DNA of 64,000 nt from Paenibacillus sp. Soil750 (GTDB lineage Bacteria; Bacillota; Bacilli; Paenibacillales; NBRC-103111): assembly GCF_001428045.1 (NCBI RefSeq), contig NZ_LMSD01000041.1:127847-191846 (forward strand). The letters run 5' to 3'. Positions 16,728 to 24,327 of this stretch are shown here, one piece after another (position 1 is the first letter of the stretch; every line of letters starts with the position of its first letter). The notes beneath the pieces were generated by a model. The model saw only the letters and a list, made by a program, of their open reading frames with translations. It did no database searches and was not told the DNA's origin. The translations under genes were made by a program, and so were the position numbers.

Positions 16728-16760
16728 AGGATTTGCTACCGGCAGATCCTCTTTTTTTTT
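16728..16760 (+). terminator. Orphan terminator-like hairpin before the truncated RND gene
   Basis: AGGATTTGC (16728-16736) pairs with GCAGATCCT (16742-16750) except for an internal mismatch. A run of nine T starts at 16752. No plus-strand gene precedes it; the gene on the left runs the other way. It may be left over from a lost gene or may end a short leader RNA. Confidence 0.5.
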
Positions 16761-16886
16761 ATTAATTAATTATTTTAGAACCATTCTGAACTTTAGCAGC
16801 ATGAGCCCAGTCCTTTCATTTTGTAATAAGAGAAAAGAAGAAAGAAGGCCACTCGATAAGAGAAAAAACGGAATGAGGTTTGAATA

Positions 16887-17963
16887 ATGAAAAGAATAAT
16901 TGAAGGTTCAATGCAAAGGGCGATTCTAGTTGTAGTTTGTATGCTGCTTATTCTTGCGTGGGGAGGTGTCTCTGCCTTTCAAATGCAGCGTGATTATCTA
17001 CCAGGCATTAATAATACAACTCTGCTTGTTTCAGTAAGGGCATCATCTTACCAAGCAGATCAAGTTAAACTAAATGTAACACCAAAATTAGAAGATGCTA
17101 TTAGGTCTTCTGATGGCTTGATGGATGTAGAAACGAATTCCTATGATGGCGGACTTTTAATGAATCTGTACTACCCGATGGATTTTGATATGAAACAAGC
17201 TGAGAGTGACATTAAACAAGCTGTATCAAGCGCAGTGCTTCCAACTGACGTTGGGGCTCCGGTTATCACTCGTGTAACGACTAGTACATTTCCAATTTTG
17301 AGCTATAGCTTAACTTCAAACAGTACAAACATTGACGAAACTACACTTCGTTCTTCGATTGAGGCTGATATAGCTAAACAACTGAAATCCGTTCAAGGCG
17401 TCGCTGATGTCCGTGTCACTGGAGCAGCAAACAATGGTTATGTTTTAAATGTTAGGATGCAGGATCTAACAAAGAATGGTTTAACAATGGATGATTTGAA
17501 TCAATCATTAGCCGCCGCGCTGCCGAATTGGTCCACTGGAAAAGTGTCTAACAATAAAGACTCGTTTCCATTAACAGTGAATGGTTGGAACTTAACAGAC
17601 CAAGAGTTAAACAATATTCCGATAAAAAATAAGCAAGGCACCAACGTCCAGTTGTCTACTGTGGCTGATCTATCCCACTCTCTGACTGACATTAAAACCG
17701 TATCCCGAACTAACGGAAAAGCAAGCATCCTTTTAGATGTTCTAAAATCACCGTCATCGAATATTACGGATGTAGCAAAACTAGTCAAAGAGCGCGTCGC
17801 GCAAATAGCGTCAATTAAAAATAATGATGTTTCGTTAACCGTGATGCTAAGTCTGACGATCCCTATTTTACTGAAGTACGGGCAGCATTCGTTAACGCTG
17901 AGCAAGGCTGGATTGAAATCAAGAAACATAGTGGAATCCAAAAATGGAAAAATCGAGGAATAA
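16887..17963 (+). pseudogene. Truncated RND efflux transporter (N-terminal third)
   Basis: The first ~320 residues are a good RND (AcrB/SwrC-like) N-terminus: a membrane helix, QMQRDYLPGINNTTLLVSVR, the porter-domain segment VQGVADVRVTGAANNGYVLN, and VNGWNLTDQELNNIPIKNKQ. Intact members run to about 1000 residues with 12 membrane segments, but here the similarity ends near VSLTVML (about 17850) and an unrelated 38-residue tail ends at 17963. From 17831 another frame reads like a different protein's tail (DPYFTEVRAAFVNAEQGWIE), so two genes appear joined by a deletion. The product cannot be a working pump. Confidence 0.8.
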
Positions 17964-18029
17964 TTAGAAGAGATGTGAAAATAATAAAGGCATGGAACGA
18001 TGAGAAGAGTGTGTTTTTAAGCCTTTAAA

Positions 18030-18107
18030 TTAGGCTAATATCATTGAGTAGCCATTTGGCTGAAGCGGGATGCCCAATTCTTGAGCTACTTCATACTTTA
18101 GTTGGTG
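18030..18107 (-). pseudogene. Fragment of an alpha/beta-type small acid-soluble spore protein
   Basis: On the minus strand this 25-codon stretch reads HQLKYEVAQELGIPLQPNGY and five more residues before TAA (18032-18030). LKYEVAQELGI is the first conserved block of alpha/beta-type SASPs, the DNA-coating proteins of spores. The second block (GG-x-x-x-RRLV) and the start are absent, so only a remnant is left. An inverted repeat (TTAGTTGGT 18098-18106, ACCAACTAA 18132-18140) overlaps its broken 5' end. The rest of the 17964-18270 gap shows nothing else. Confidence 0.5.
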
Positions 18108-18270
18108 AGAAATTATTGTTTAATTTCGCCGACCAACTAAGTGATTGGCACAATGTGTCTGCTTATATTACTTCTTAAGTGAGTACAATATATATGTTTC
18201 AAATTACTCAAAAGAAAAGCGTGAAATCAGAAACTTATTATTTCATCAAGATAGAAAGGAGGTAATTTCA

Positions 18271-18402
18271 ATGTCCAATAAAACTAAAACTAAGATAACC
18301 AAATCTCAGCGTACCGTAGATAAGGAACTGCAATCTCGAACTCGAAAATCGCCTGACCAGTCTGCACAAAATAATACACATGATCAACCAGGTGATGCTT
18401 AA
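18271..18402 (+). CDS. Small hydrophilic protein, 43 residues
   Basis: An ideal ribosome site (AAAGGAGG, 18256-18263) precedes ATG 18271. The 43-residue product is made almost wholly of K, T, S, Q, N, R and D, starting MSNKTKTKITKSQRTVDKEL, and has no hydrophobic core. The longer frame from 18145 lacks a ribosome site and is rejected. Composition and a spore-protein fragment nearby suggest a minor spore-specific or stress protein, but the family is not recognised. Confidence 0.55.
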   Translation: MSNKTKTKITKSQRTVDKELQSRTRKSPDQSAQNNTHDQPGDA

Positions 18403-18538
18403 AGCTGAATCTGTTGGTGTTGATTACACAAATGCATGAGGCGAAAACGAACCAATGAGGCTATATGTTTAATAAGGGTGGAAAATAGCATCGTAATTTA
18501 GTAGGGAGATCAACTTTCGAATTTGGAGGATAAATACA

Positions 18539-18724
18539 ATGACATCCAGTAGAGGACATCAAGGAGCTCATGGCACAGGACAAATTGTTAAGCAACTGAA
18601 CAATCAAGCCCAAGCCGCGGAGCAAATTCAAGGAAGTAATAAGGTCGATCAAGAAATTATTGCAGCCGCAAACGAACATAGTTCAGAACTGGATGAAATC
18701 ATTGATACGGATGTCAGTTCCTAA
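18539..18724 (+). CDS. Small hydrophilic protein, 61 residues
   Basis: The ribosome site TGGAGGA at about 18524-18530 precedes ATG 18539. The 61-residue product starts MTSSRGHQGAHGTGQIVKQL, is Gln/Asn/Ala-rich in the middle and ends acidic (ELDEIIDTDVSS). It has no Cys or Trp, which together with its polarity recalls small acid-soluble spore proteins, though it matches none I know. It is followed by a strong terminator and lies 136 bases after another small polar protein. Confidence 0.55.
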   Translation: MTSSRGHQGAHGTGQIVKQLNNQAQAAEQIQGSNKVDQEIIAAANEHSSELDEIIDTDVSS

Positions 18725-18768
18725 GTTGAGCTTCGGCATGGAACGATCTAAAGTAATACGAGTTAGAG

Positions 18769-18801
18769 ACCTGCGGCATGCTTCATGCTGCGGGTTTTTT
18801 C
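18769..18801 (+). terminator. Rho-independent terminator
   Basis: ACCTGCGGCATG (18769-18780) pairs with CATGCTGCGGGT (18784-18795) with G-U pairs, then a T run. A second weaker hairpin with seven T lies at about 18866-18897. Nothing else is seen in the 18725-19027 gap. Confidence 0.85.
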
Positions 18802-19027
18802 TTGTTCGGCGGCACAAACACAATAGTTGTTTACTGCAACTAAATGCGTAACAGCGAACACCAGTTGAGGGGCTTGCCTCGCGGCAATTCCTTTTTTTCT
18901 TCATTCACGTGTTAAGCCTCAAATAACATAAAATCTATCAAAGTAGTAGTCAAACTGCCGTTTCCATTCTCAATTAATTTTCATTTATTATTAATAGATT
19001 TATATATTGATTGGAGGAAAATGGAAA

Positions 19028-20017
19028 ATGAATTCTGATTGTAATCTTAAGGTCTCGTTCCTAACGTGGAATATTTATCAAGGTTTTGATGTTGCACCAT
19101 TGTTTGCTGCGTCCCCACAGCAAATCCCTGAAGTTGTAACACAAGTCTTTAGGCAATTTCTTGCGACGAATTTTCCTGTTCGTGCCAAGGCAATTGCTAA
19201 AGCTATCGCTTCGGAAAAACCTGGTCTTATCGGTTTGCAAGAAGCGGTGCGGGTGAAACTAGTTATTCCAACTTTCGGAACCGTCACCTACGACTTTATA
19301 GATATATTATTAAACGCGTTAGAGGAACGAGGTTTGAAATACGAAGTTGCGGCTCGTAATAATGATGCACAGGCGGAACTTCCAGACAGCAATGGAAATT
19401 TAGTTCAATTTTTGGAAAGGGATGCAATCCTGATTCGTAAAGACCATAAATTGGACGTGAAAAGAAGGCAGGAAGCCAATTTCCAAACAAATCTAACTGT
19501 ATCCTTAGCAGGACAACCTTTTACAATACTCCGAGGATGGTCTTCTATAGATGTTAAGATTGATGGACAAGTTTTCAGGATGATTAATACACGTTTGGAT
19601 CCAACTGTTGAAGCCATACGGAATGCTCAAGCATTTGAAATTATTCAAGGACCTGCAAACACGAGTTTACCGGTGGTTATTACGGGAGATTTGAATGCCA
19701 TTCCTAATAGCTCTACTTATAATCTGTTTATGAATGCTGGCTTTAAAGATACATGGAATAAAGTGGGTGAAGGACCAGGGTTTACCCATGAACAGAGTCC
19801 TGATCTATTAAATGCAGTTTCTTTGTTGACTGAAAGAGTCGACTATATTCTATTTAAAAACGGCTGGGAACCAATTGAAGCAGAATTAGTTGGAGAATCG
19901 CAGAATGACCGAACAAAAACAGGGCTTTGGCCATCCGATCACGCAGGAGTATCTGCAAGTTTACATTTAGAGGATCATCATGACGATGATGAGAGCAGTG
20001 ACGAAAGCAGCAGTTAA
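19028..20017 (+). CDS. Endonuclease/exonuclease/phosphatase (EEP) family protein, copy 2
   Basis: 329 residues, paralogous to the gene at 14019. Same motif order: FLTWNIYQG near the start, Glu in LIGLQEAVRV, ERDAILIR, ITGDLNAIPNSS for the Asp-x-Asn pair and PSDHAGVSA near the end. It adds a Ser/Asp/Glu tail (DDDESSDESSS) absent from copy 1. No signal peptide, so probably cytosolic. ATG 19028 is preferred over TTG 19007 since TTGGAGG (19010-19016) is correctly spaced for it. Substrate unknown. It is a single gene followed by a strong terminator. Confidence 0.85.
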   Translation: MNSDCNLKVSFLTWNIYQGFDVAPLFAASPQQIPEVVTQVFRQFLATNFPVRAKAIAKAIASEKPGLIGLQEAVRVKLVIPTFGTVTYDFIDILLNALEERGLKYEVAARNNDAQAELPDSNGNLVQFLERDAILIRKDHKLDVKRRQEANFQTNLTVSLAGQPFTILRGWSSIDVKIDGQVFRMINTRLDPTVEAIRNAQAFEIIQGPANTSLPVVITGDLNAIPNSSTYNLFMNAGFKDTWNKVGEGPGFTHEQSPDLLNAVSLLTERVDYILFKNGWEPIEAELVGESQNDRTKTGLWPSDHAGVSASLHLEDHHDDDESSDESSS

Positions 20018-20055
20018 CAGGGAGCAGACTGCCGTGGCAGCTGCTCCCTGTTTTC
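20018..20055 (+). terminator. Rho-independent terminator
   Basis: ACAGGGAGCAG (20018-20028) pairs perfectly with CTGCTCCCTGT (20041-20051), then TTTTC. Confidence 0.85.
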
Positions 20056-20226
20056 ATTCAAGTAACGTGCAGATTAACGCAATAACATCAACTTTTAGCT
20101 CGAATTTCCTACCTATTCTTTGTCATGATCATATGTTATCAGGACAAGAATGCGGGGACAGGGCAGAGTGTCGCCTAGAGGTTTAGAGGTTACATACAAG
20201 AACGCTAGGTACATTGTTGTAACAAG

Positions 20227-20257
20227 AAAAACCGTCAGTTTCTCACTGACGGTTTTT
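20227..20257 (-). terminator. Bidirectional terminator
   Basis: AAAACCGTCAGT pairs with ACTGACGGTTTT (20227-20257). It closes the minus-strand gene ending at 20266; the A/T flanks allow use in both directions. Confidence 0.8.
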
Positions 20258-20265
20258 ACATGGTA

Positions 20266-21408
20266 TTAATCTTGTTTGCTGCCTTTACTTTTCTCGTTCT
20301 TGTTGCCGTAGTCGTTGTCGTGTCCGTTGCCGTTCCTTTTTTCGCCGCCGTTGTGTTGGCTATGGTTCTTTTTCTCTTTTGCTATACCAGATTTATCAAT
20401 ATCCTGTTTGTCATCGCGCTTCTTCGTTTGATCTGCTTTTTCCGTTAGGAAGTGCTCCTGTTTCTTTTGGTCTGAGACAGGCTCGTTTGTAACTGGTGTT
20501 GGAACTGGTGTTGAGGTTGGTGATGGAACCAGCGGAGCAATGGACTGCTCTTCCTTAACCGTAACGTTCTCATTCTCCTGCCCCAGTTTCTCTTTACGTT
20601 CGATTTTGGCCAGTTTTTTATCTAGATGAGTAAACGACTTCTCAATATTTTTCATTAAAGCTAGCTGGGCTTTCGGATTCCCCGCCTTTTCCAATGCCGA
20701 GGCCAAGGCTAGAATGTTATGCTGCAAATCGGTCTTTACCTTCAGGACCTGCTCCGGATGTTTCACTTCCTTTACAGGAGTGGTCACGTCTTCGGTTTCG
20801 GTTTGCTCAGGATCTGCAGTCTGCTCACTGCTCGATATAGCTACGATTGTTGTTGCAATTTCTTTTTGTGTTGAAGCTTCTGCTTCAGTAGCCGCCGCTT
20901 GGGTCGTATTTTCTGCTAGCGTAGTCTTAACGGTTATCGAAATACCAGTAGCCTGGTCTGTTTTTTGAACAGCACTTTGCTGAGTTTCTAGCGACTTCTG
21001 AAGAGATAGACTCGCCTCATTCGATTTTCCTTGAGCCAATAAGGCGTTCGCTTCTTTTAGTCGCTCTTGGGCAAATGCGGTAAGCAGTCGTGCCTCCTTT
21101 ACGTCATTGACAGTTAGGGCCATTCGAATATTTTCGTACATTGTTTTTACAAAATAGAAGAAGTCTCCGGGCAAAAGATCTGGAGTCTCCGTTTCGGATT
21201 CGTTCAAAGTCGTGCCTGCTTGCGAGGAGACAGACGTATTCTGGGTGACGCTCACGGATGTGGGATTAGACGACGGTGCTGTTGTTGTTGTTGTAATCTC
21301 CGAAGCCAATATGTTACCGGTGCCTACGCTAAAAACGAGTATGCTGAGCATGACGCTCTTAGCGAGAAGGTTGTTTCTTTTGGACTCTTTTGTTAACTTC
21401 AGTATCAT
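20266..21408 (-). CDS. Exported DUF5667-type protein with charged low-complexity tail
   Basis: 380 residues. An N-terminal signal-like helix (about 13-35) is followed by a Thr/Ser-rich stretch, then TPDLLPGDFFYFVKTMYENIR (20 of these residues, about 75-95). That opening and the helical ALT...EARLLTAFAQERLKEANAL segment are typical of DUF5667, a domain found in secreted or anti-sigma-like proteins. The last ~110 residues are Lys/Glu/Asn/Gly/His-rich and probably disordered. It is divergent from the secreted protein at 21656, with 247 bases between them. Role unknown; a cell-envelope location is inferred. Confidence 0.7.
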   Translation of the reverse strand: MILKLTKESKRNNLLAKSVMLSILVFSVGTGNILASEITTTTTAPSSNPTSVSVTQNTSVSSQAGTTLNESETETPDLLPGDFFYFVKTMYENIRMALTVNDVKEARLLTAFAQERLKEANALLAQGKSNEASLSLQKSLETQQSAVQKTDQATGISITVKTTLAENTTQAAATEAEASTQKEIATTIVAISSSEQTADPEQTETEDVTTPVKEVKHPEQVLKVKTDLQHNILALASALEKAGNPKAQLALMKNIEKSFTHLDKKLAKIERKEKLGQENENVTVKEEQSIAPLVPSPTSTPVPTPVTNEPVSDQKKQEHFLTEKADQTKKRDDKQDIDKSGIAKEKKNHSQHNGGEKRNGNGHDNDYGNKNEKSKGSKQD

Positions 21409-21655
21409 GAGTATTACCGCCTTATTAAGGTATTTTAGCTGCAGCTGATACTAAGGTATACGAGATCTAAAAGTATTTTTAGGGGGCAGGTAGGATTAAG
21501 TACGCAACGGTAACAATAGCTAAACAAACAAATAGGCTGCCACAAGGCAGCTTAAGGAGTACTGTGAAATAATATTTGTAGAGTAAGTATACCCTCACAA
21601 AAATGGAAGAAGAATCCGAATATATAAAGGTAGACAACTTAGGAGGCGTAAAAAG

Positions 21656-22495
21656 ATGAAAAAAAGATGGATGGTTATCGCGTCATGTGTACTGGCAACG
21701 AGCCTTATGGCAGGATCGGCATTTGCAAAATCCGAAACAAGCAATGCTAATGAGGGCAAGTCGGATAATGTAAAAGTTAACGTTGATCTCAAGGTGAATG
21801 CTAAATTGGATGTGACTGTTACATCCGATACTTATGGCAATCAAGGTCATAATGGATACAAGGGGCTGCTCAACGCGATCAACAATGTGAAGGACAAGCC
21901 TGCAGGGGCTGTTATTGCCGAGCTTCTTTTGACAAAATACGAGACTCAGCTAACTGCTGAAATGAAAGCTGAACTTGAGGCCATCAAAGAGAAGGACGCA
22001 GCCTTATCGGCGTTTGCTGATCTGTTAGATAGAAACGGGAGCGTAACCGACGCGGTTTACGTTCAAAAGGAAGCTATTATTGCAAACGTTACAAATCTTG
22101 ATTCTTACAAAAAGCTTGGTAAATTGTACGATAAACTAGGGAAAAAAGGTGTGAAATTATACGTAAACGGTGAAGAGCCAACTTTCGAGGTAGCTCCATT
22201 TATCCGCGAAGGCAACACTTTAGTTCCATTCCGCGCTATCTCTGAGGCGTTGAAAGCAACGGTTACCTGGAATGAAGAAGAGCGTTCAGTTACTGTTACA
22301 CGTGATGGTATCACAGTGAAACTCTTTATTGATAGTAAGACAGCAACTGTCAATGGGAATGAAGTTACTCTCGAAGTTCCAGCAGCGATTGAAAACGGCA
22401 GCACGGTTGTGCCGGTTCGTTTTGTAAGCGAAGCCTTAAAAGCAGCAGTTAAATGGGAGTCAGAGACCCAGTCTGTCGTTATTTACGAAGATTAA
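21656..22495 (+). CDS. Secreted protein with copper amine oxidase N-like (stalk) domain
   Basis: 279 residues. The signal peptide ends near AFAKSE (about 22-28). A helical middle region (about 60-150) precedes a C-terminal stalk domain: VKLYVNGEEPTFEVAPFIRE and GNTLVPFRAISEALKATVTW, then a second VNGNEVTLEVPAAIENGSTV half. Such domains are common in Paenibacillus exported proteins and bind surfaces or partners; no catalytic function is implied. The ribosome site AGGAGG (21641-21646) is ideal. It is divergent from the DUF5667 gene. Confidence 0.8.
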   Translation: MKKRWMVIASCVLATSLMAGSAFAKSETSNANEGKSDNVKVNVDLKVNAKLDVTVTSDTYGNQGHNGYKGLLNAINNVKDKPAGAVIAELLLTKYETQLTAEMKAELEAIKEKDAALSAFADLLDRNGSVTDAVYVQKEAIIANVTNLDSYKKLGKLYDKLGKKGVKLYVNGEEPTFEVAPFIREGNTLVPFRAISEALKATVTWNEEERSVTVTRDGITVKLFIDSKTATVNGNEVTLEVPAAIENGSTVVPVRFVSEALKAAVKWESETQSVVIYED

Positions 22496-22650
22496 TCCAG
22501 TTCAAATTCTAGGAGCCATCCAGTCGAGGATGGTTCTTTTCTCATTTACAATAGTTGAGGAACTATAGTTCAGCAAACAGATGGATCTTACTATAAGCTA
22601 TAGTCCAGATTATTGTTTGTGCGGGTGTTTGAAGGTTATAAACAAATAAA

Positions 22651-22673
22651 ATGCCGCAAAAACTATGCGGCAT
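22651..22673 (-). terminator. Bidirectional terminator
   Basis: ATGCCGCA (22651-22658) pairs perfectly with TGCGGCAT (22666-22673). On the minus strand a TTTATTT tract follows, so it ends the 22693-22827 gene. Confidence 0.65.
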
Positions 22674-22692
22674 TCTTCTTCAAGTCGAGCGG

Positions 22693-22827
22693 TTACTCTT
22701 CTCTAGCTTCAACCTCGCCATTCATTTGTTCGGCATAGGCACGTATCAGATCGTAATCGTGATTAAACTCAGGTTCTGCTGTGCGTGAAGTTTCTTGCTC
22801 TTGAGGGATTGTTGTCTCTTCCTTCAA
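22693..22827 (-). CDS. Small acidic protein with TTG start, 44 residues
   Basis: A minus-strand ORF starts at TTG 22827-22825 behind GGAAGGAGTGGG, a strong ribosome site, and ends at TAA 22695-22693, just before a terminator. The product is acidic, beginning MKEETTIPQEQETS and ending with NGEVEAREE. It lies 92 bases downstream of the SDR gene on the same strand and may be co-transcribed. Too short for family recognition; the well-placed ribosome site and terminator argue that it is real. Confidence 0.45.
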   Translation of the reverse strand: MKEETTIPQEQETSRTAEPEFNHDYDLIRAYAEQMNGEVEAREE

Positions 22828-22919
22828 ATTGCCCACTCCTTCCTTTATTAGGGAATAGGATTACCTATATCCGGTTTGTTATCCATGCCCTGTCATGGAG
22901 CGGTCTTGTCTCTTTTTCT

Positions 22920-23669
22920 TTATTCCTCTAAGTACATCATTTTAACGGTCATACCGCCGTCTATCGTCAGGTTCTGACCCGTAATGAATCCTGCCTTCTC
23001 GCTTGCTAAATAAAGACAAGCCTCTGCAACATCTTCTGGCCTGCCTACTCTGCCTACGGGATGCTGGCTTTTATCCACTTCCGTGTGGGAAAAGCTGCCC
23101 TCGTCCCTTACTTCAATCCACCCTGGAGAGATCGCGTTGACGCGAATGCCGTAGCCGCCTAAACTGATGGCCATCGCATGTGTCAGTGCAGAGATGCCTC
23201 CCTTGGAGGCTGAATATGCCTCGGTATTAGGCTCCGACATAATAGCCCTGGTTGACGAGAGATTAATGATGGCGCCGCCCCTTTCTTGTTCTTTCATGAT
23301 GCGGGCTGCAGCCTGCGAGCAGTGAAAAGTACCTCCCAAATTTACGGAAATGACCCGCTGAAATTGCTCAGCGCTAAGCTCCAATACATCGGTATTGTGC
23401 ATAATACCTGCATTATTCACCAACACATCGATGCTGCCCAACAAGGAAGATGTACGTTCCATCCATTGCTCAACCTCCTCATTCTTGGAGGTGTCGACCT
23501 TCATGAAGAGTGCATCATCTGTAAAGGGGCGTAGAAGTGCAATTGTCTCTAATCCTTTGTCTTGATCAATATCCGCAATGGAGATACCATACCCTTCTTG
23601 TGCAAAAGAAAGCGCAATGGCTCGTCCGATGCCCTGTCCTCCGCCAGTAATGACTGCGATTTTCCGCAT
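22920..23669 (-). CDS. Short-chain dehydrogenase/reductase (SDR)
   Basis: 249 residues of a classical SDR. The cofactor loop is TGGGQGIGRA (about 8-17), followed by NNAGIMHN (about 87-94), the catalytic Ser in INLSSTR, and Tyr-x-x-x-Lys in AYSASKGG (Tyr near 153, Lys near 157), with ISPGWIEVR downstream. It reduces or oxidises an alcohol/carbonyl with NAD(P); the Asp in SIADIDQDKG after strand 2 favours NAD(H). ATG 23669 is preferred over ATG 23696 because AGAGGTGAT lies just before it. Substrate not known. Confidence 0.9.
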   Translation of the reverse strand: MRKIAVITGGGQGIGRAIALSFAQEGYGISIADIDQDKGLETIALLRPFTDDALFMKVDTSKNEEVEQWMERTSSLLGSIDVLVNNAGIMHNTDVLELSAEQFQRVISVNLGGTFHCSQAAARIMKEQERGGAIINLSSTRAIMSEPNTEAYSASKGGISALTHAMAISLGGYGIRVNAISPGWIEVRDEGSFSHTEVDKSQHPVGRVGRPEDVAEACLYLASEKAGFITGQNLTIDGGMTVKMMYLEE

Positions 23670-23815
23670 ACAATCACCTCTATCTCTATTTTCCAACAGT
23701 GTAACACAACTGCTGCTTTAACATACGCGTTTATGCTTGACTCTAACACTGATGTCAACGTTTATACTGAGATTATCTCGAGCAGAAATCTGCCAGAAAG
23801 GAAGTATGATACGTT

Positions 23816-24040
23816 ATGATTATTACGCCACAAGAAGAAAACATGATTAAAGCGCTTCGTGAAGCGGCATTGCCTCCATTATATGTGCTCATACGAATTA
23901 GAAATGAGATCTCAAATGACACTATAAATGTCGAAGAGAGCCGTAGGGATGACGTGGTGAAAACATTAGAACAATACATCGCCCCACTATGGGAAGACTA
24001 TCATAAGGGGAAGAATTCACAAACCCAAGAAGGGCTTTAA
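23816..24040 (+). CDS. Small hypothetical protein, 74 residues
   Basis: A GAAAGGAAGT ribosome site precedes ATG 23816. The product is soluble and mixed-charge, with no Cys, starting MIITPQEENMIKALREAALP; two helices seem likely. Family not recognised. It is divergent from the SDR gene and followed by a clear terminator, which supports expression as a single gene. Confidence 0.5.
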   Translation: MIITPQEENMIKALREAALPPLYVLIRIRNEISNDTINVEESRRDDVVKTLEQYIAPLWEDYHKGKNSQTQEGL

Positions 24041-24064
24041 CGAATTATTTTAATCGATACTGTT

Positions 24065-24102
24065 AGTCCTGGTGAGCTAGTACAGTCACTGGGGCTTTTT
24101 TT
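24065..24102 (+). terminator. Rho-independent terminator
   Basis: AGTCCTGGTGA (24065-24075) pairs with TCACTGGGGCT (24086-24096) through Watson-Crick and G-U pairs, then seven T. Confidence 0.75.
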
Positions 24103-24276
24103 ACTTATACCTTGATGGGTCCCAGTATTTTGAAGATTTGTCGGGAGTATCATATTTCTCTCCGATAATCATTAACTCAGAAAAATGGAAAATATGAGCA
24201 AATGATTGTTTCGGAACCTCTTTCCAAACTGATAAGCTGAGTCTGAGCTTGGATGAGGAGAGGGGGATGCGTAAAC

Positions 24277-24291
24277 TTGTAAGCGGTTTCT
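24277..24291 (+). promoter_or_regulatory. cre site (CcpA operator) before the pectate lyase gene
   Basis: TTGTAAGCGGTTTCT fits the catabolite-responsive element WTGNAANCGNWNNCW at all 15 positions. It lies 36 bases before the start codon, a position suited to repression when preferred sugars are present. Confidence 0.75.
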
Positions 24292-24327
24292 GATGCGTTA
24301 CAACAATTATACGTGGGAGGAATTACA

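Noticed and set aside
20056-20226. Gap between terminators, checked for a small RNA or peptide
   Set aside because: No ribosome site, promoter or stable fold beyond the two terminators was visible.
21436-21560. Hairpin and AGCTGCAGCT palindrome between divergent secreted-protein genes
   Set aside because: The hairpin (GGCTGCC/GGCAGC near 21535) has no T run, and I could not relate either element to a known regulator.
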